Below are positions 9,129 to 12,652 of a stretch of 12,652 bases of DNA, one piece after another. The notes below the pieces were generated by a model, which saw only the letters and a list, made by a program, of their open reading frames with translations, did no database searches and was not told the DNA's origin. Made by a program: the position numbers and the translations under genes. Origin of the DNA: Obelidium mucronatum (lineage: Eukaryota; Chytridiomycota; Chytridiomycetes; Chytridiales; Chytriomycetaceae); the NCBI GenBank assembly GCA_025765595.1, contig JAIVFH010000614.1, positions 1 to 12,652 on the forward strand, given 5' to 3'. Numbering within the stretch: the stretch's first letter is position 1; every line of letters starts with the position of its first letter.

Positions 9129-12100
9129 TTACTGTCGGTGGTTTATGTTCTGAGGGGGGCATTTTAGTGTTGTTTCGTCAGCTTGAAAGTTTATAGAGTT
9201 AACTCACCTTGTTTCGCGGCTGCGTCGGTTCAACAATGCTAGAATCCGTATTGTATTGTTCGGACGACTCATGTAGCGACCCATCAGTTGTAGTAGTATC
9301 ATGCTGCATGGCATCGATCTGCATACTCTGACTGGCTTGACTTAATTGAAAACGTTTTGCATATGAGCTGACAGGATGCATCGACTGGCAGACATCGAGG
9401 ATTTTAAGTTCAGCACATTAAAAAATATCTATAAAAGCTTACAGCATTCAAACTGGCACCTAGACTGGGCGGGGCCTAATTCGTTACCAAGAGATGAATA
9501 CATTGAACCAAACATTAAAGATGAAAAAAAAAAATGGTGAATTTACCACTGTAAGTGATGGTCCACTTTTTGATCCCAAAGAACCACCTGGATTCAACAT
9601 GAATGATTCCAGTCCAACCGTTTGAGCAATCATTCCCTGCTTACTCCTGCTACTACCACCACCACTGCCAGCCTCCTTTTCTTCTCTGATTGGTACCCGA
9701 TTTTCCCCACTTCTTTTTTTCATCTGGATCAACGAAGTTCGACGATTGACGGGCTTGAATGGCTCCGGCGACGGCGGTACAAAGTCAACACCTTCTTCTC
9801 CTTCCTCCCCTTCGGCTTGACTTTCTTCCTCCTCTCCTCCCCCATCTTCATCAAATGTTTCGTCTTCCTCCCGCCGTCCGTGCTTTTGTTCAACCGCTTG
9901 AGACGCTTGAATAACTTGATCCCAATCCGTCTCATCATCAAACTCCAAATCTTCATCTTCACCACCACCATCAGCATTGGGATCATTAGTCACTCCTTCC
10001 ATTGCAACAATACCAGCAGCATTAGGATCCTGAGTCTCATCATCACAATCAATCACCATTTTCCTAACCGCTCCATGTCCCTTAGACCCACCATTCCCAT
10101 GTACATCACTCCAATTCCGTGTCCTCACCAACGCGAACTTCTCTTCGTCCTCTTCTTCTTCCTCTTCATCATCATCACTTTCAAACAACACTGCCCGTCC
10201 CCCACCACTCACCATCGAAACTTTAGATCTTATGCTACTCACACCACCACCACTGTTTCCACTCCCACTACTTCTTCTACTCACTCCAGTACCCGCAACA
10301 AACGTACCCGCACTTCCACCAGCAGCACCACCACCACCTCTACCCCCACTTCCAAATGTCGACGGCGGCACATACACACTCCCTGCCGCCTCCACACTTG
10401 GAGACCGTGAATCCTCAACCACATACCGTGCAGCCCCCGCTGTGAAACTCCGCCGTTGCCGTTTCACACTTTGATTATCCAAGCCACTGCTGCTGCTGCT
10501 GCCGGTTTTACTCGCAGACCCAATTCCCCCGCTTACACCCCCACCCCCACCACCACTAGAAACACTTCTACCATCAAACTGCTGCTGCTGCTGCACCTGC
10601 AGTCGACCTCCCCCTTTTACACCAGAAATCTGCGAAGACTGAGAAAAAAGCGGCATCCCGTCGTCACCATCATCATCATCATCGCCGTTGTCGTCCTCTT
10701 GCTGACGCTGACGACGACGGCGACGGCCACCATCGTGATTCCAAGACCCAGGATTCAATGATGCAGATTTGGTCCCCACCGCTCCCGGCGGGTCACCCGC
10801 GTATTTCTTCAACGTGGGGCCGCGGCCAGACAACTCGCTAGACGCTGCCGCCGCAGAATGGTAAGAAAGATTAGGGGAATCGTGATGATGATTGTTTGGC
10901 GTAGTCGTGGAGGAAGAGGAGGAAGCGTAGGATTGTCTTGATGTCCTTCTTGTTGATGACAGTGGGGGTGGTTGGTCCGGGTTTTGGTGTTGCTTTTCTT
11001 GGTCTTGGGAGTAGTTGGTTGTGGATGAACCATGTTGTTGTTGTTGTTGTTCTTGTTGAGATCTTTTGTTTGGGGGTGACGCTGTTGTTGTTGTGGTGGT
11101 GGTGTTGGTGTTGCACCAGAGCTGAAAGTATTCGTTGCCAACACGAAATCCGCGGAAAAAAATGTTTGGTTGACATGTGGAAAAGATGATGGGCCTGTTT
11201 TTTTTCAATGAATTTTTAAGGGGATGATTGTTATTAGGGAGGTGGGGGATTTTTTTTTTTAAAATAAAACTCAACTGCCCAGGCCCAATAAAATGAGCTT
11301 CAATTGCCTGTCCGATTCCATCTGCGAATCCAAGAGCGGTCTATAGAGATTATCATTAATAAATAAATAAAAAATAGAGTAGAAAATACACAAAAAAAAA
11401 AAAAACAACCTTCAAGTCCTTCAACTAAACGTCACTTCAACATCTCCAAACACCTCAAACGAGTCAAAATCTTCAAAGTCTACAGATATTTCTGTTGACA
11501 GACTACGTTTTGCAGGATCTGTTTCAGGAGAAGGGAAGAGAGGGGAAGGAGGGAAGAGAGAGGGAAAAGCAAAAATTGAGTACGATGGATACAATGAAAA
11601 GTTGACAACGTCATCAAAAACAAGAAAGAAAAAACAAAGAAAAAACCCCCGATTACCCGCTTCTCCTTGAGTATTACTCATTGCACCACCCGCACCACCC
11701 CGCCAGGTCCAAACACATCCTCAGAAAAACTCTTGATAATCACGCGTCTGTCATTCAATCCATTCCCTATTGCGTCCGCAGTAGTAGTAGTACACCCGAT
11801 GGAAACTTCATCCAATTTATGTGAAAAATACGTTAACCAGTCTTGTATAATTTTGGGAGACGCAGAGAACGTGTTTGTGCAGACTTGTTTTGAGAAGGAC
11901 GCTTTGAGGGGTTCGGTTGCTTGGTAATGTAATTGATAGATTTTTCGAACGCCTGTGGTATGAGAGAGAGAGAGAGGAAGGAATAAGAACACATCAAGTA
12001 AGAGCTCGCTCAGATCATACCAAATTTTACAGTGCAACTCAACAACAAGACGATCACCATGCAAATCTAAATCATTTACACCCGCCTTCTAATAAACGCA

Positions 12101-12638
12101 GAATACACTTTTCAATCAAATCGACATGACCGTTTTTCGCCTTGAAAATATTGCTCATGGTCTGGTAATTCCAAATAAATGAGGTCATCAAAATTCTGTC
12201 CGAAAGTGATAAGAACAGTCACTGACCTTGAGCAATACTTTAAAATGACGTGGTTTATCAGAGCCAGTATCGTATTCATCAAAAAAGGAAGGAAGCAGTG
12301 CAAGTTTTGTAAACGCGGTTCTAGCAAGATTGACAGAGTACAGCACCATCTAAAATTAAGATCACATAAATACAAAAGAAAGAAGGAGAGAAAATAAAAA
12401 ATTCTCAAGAGCAAGAAACTCAACTGTTCCCTCTGTTTGTTGCGCAGGCGCTGGCTGCAGTCCCTGTGTTTGTGGCAGAGTCGTTGAAGTTGAGGGGAGG
12501 AGTTCAATGTACAAGTCATCGCCGATCCTGCTCAGAGACTGAATGCACTTTGCAAAGCCTGAGTTTCGAGTGTGTGAGTGTTTTGAAAAGAAGAGTAGAG
12601 AGACCTTTTGCGACAGTGGATGCAAAGACAATCTTCAT
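9129..12638 (-). CDS. rad9: Rad9 subunit of the 9-1-1 DNA-damage checkpoint clamp, frame-disrupted, long low-complexity tail
   Basis: Rad9 forms the PCNA-like ring with Rad1 and Hus1 that is loaded at damaged DNA and activates the ATR-type kinase in the nucleus. Inferred exons: 12605-12638, 12425-12558, 12227-12349, 12021-12161, 11657-11952, 11410-11518, 11271-11340, 11117-11194, about 9547-11051, 9443-9475, 9208-9384 and 9129-9149. Family landmarks in order: MKIVFASTVAKG then FAKCIQSLSRIGDDLYIEL, NLARTAFTKLALLPSFFDEY, FKVLLK, LIEKCILRL, GDRLVVELHCK then GVRK, RRVIIKSFSED, STEISVDFEDFD, VEVTFS then LKDLK, FADGIGQAIEAHFIGPGQ, and SADFVLAT, which ends the clamp core at about residue 310. A tail of some 570 residues follows, rich in Gln, Ser, Gly and acidic runs (FESDDDEEEEEEDEE). 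Total is about 890 residues against about 390-430 in human and fission yeast. Frame breaks occur near 12081, 12025, 11698 and 11423, and the core-to-tail join is ambiguous. If splicing at 9207 does not occur, the stop is at 9199-9201. The family call is firm; the exact protein is not. Confidence 0.82.
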
Positions 12639-12652
12639 TTCATTTATTTATT

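Noticed and set aside
9622..10410. 262-codon plus-strand frame
   Set aside because: It lies antisense to the Rad9 tail; its Thr/Ser/Pro-rich content is explained by the low-complexity repeats on the other strand.
10600..11230. Frame-shifted PIIFST reading before ADFVLAT in Rad9
   Set aside because: It looks Rad9-like in another frame, but the GTTTTA donor at 11270 joined to 11194 already gives a continuous frame into ADFVLAT without any base change.

Overview
This is nuclear DNA from a eukaryote with small, intron-rich genes. Most of the introns inferred here are 42-80 bases long, with GT donors (often GTAAG, GTATG or GTGAG) and CTAAC/CTAAT-like branch sites. A complete sterol 24-C-methyltransferase (ERG6) beside a cytochrome P450, a polyubiquitin carrying Ser19, a Rad9 clamp subunit, and proteins full of Gln, Asn, Ser and Gly runs suggest a fungus, probably an early-diverging (chytrid-like) one. 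That placement is inference; no species can be named from the sequence alone.

Layout. Bases 1-1082 (minus) hold the 5' two-thirds of a P450 gene that runs off the left edge. It shares a 132-base promoter with ERG6 (1215-2553, plus, four exons). Then comes about 640 bases of mostly unexplained DNA between two convergent 3' ends. Bases 3238-5290 (minus) encode a seven-transmembrane protein of the GOST type in seven exons. Bases 5385-6857 (minus) are a polyubiquitin gene of five repeats, whose start codon is split by an intron. Bases 7011-8913 (minus) encode a glutamine-rich nuclear protein with a C-terminal Myb/telobox-like domain. Bases 9129-12638 (minus) carry a Rad9 homologue, the 9-1-1 checkpoint clamp subunit, with a very long low-complexity tail; its first exon starts 14 bases from the right edge.

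Gene relations. P450 and ERG6 are divergent, and both families include sterol enzymes, so co-regulation is plausible. The other genes are housekeeping genes lying head to tail on the minus strand with very short spacers: only 94 bases separate the ubiquitin stop from the next inferred start. No mobile element, CRISPR array, tRNA or viral gene was seen.

The most notable points are these. The Rad9 core is broken in frame at several short base runs, while every other gene is intact. ERG6 changes sharply in codon composition from its 5' to its 3' end. The ubiquitin ATG is split by an intron. The GOST protein has a large loop insertion and lacks a convincing signal peptide. A diverged direct repeat and small reading frames lie in the otherwise empty 2.6-3.2 kb interval.
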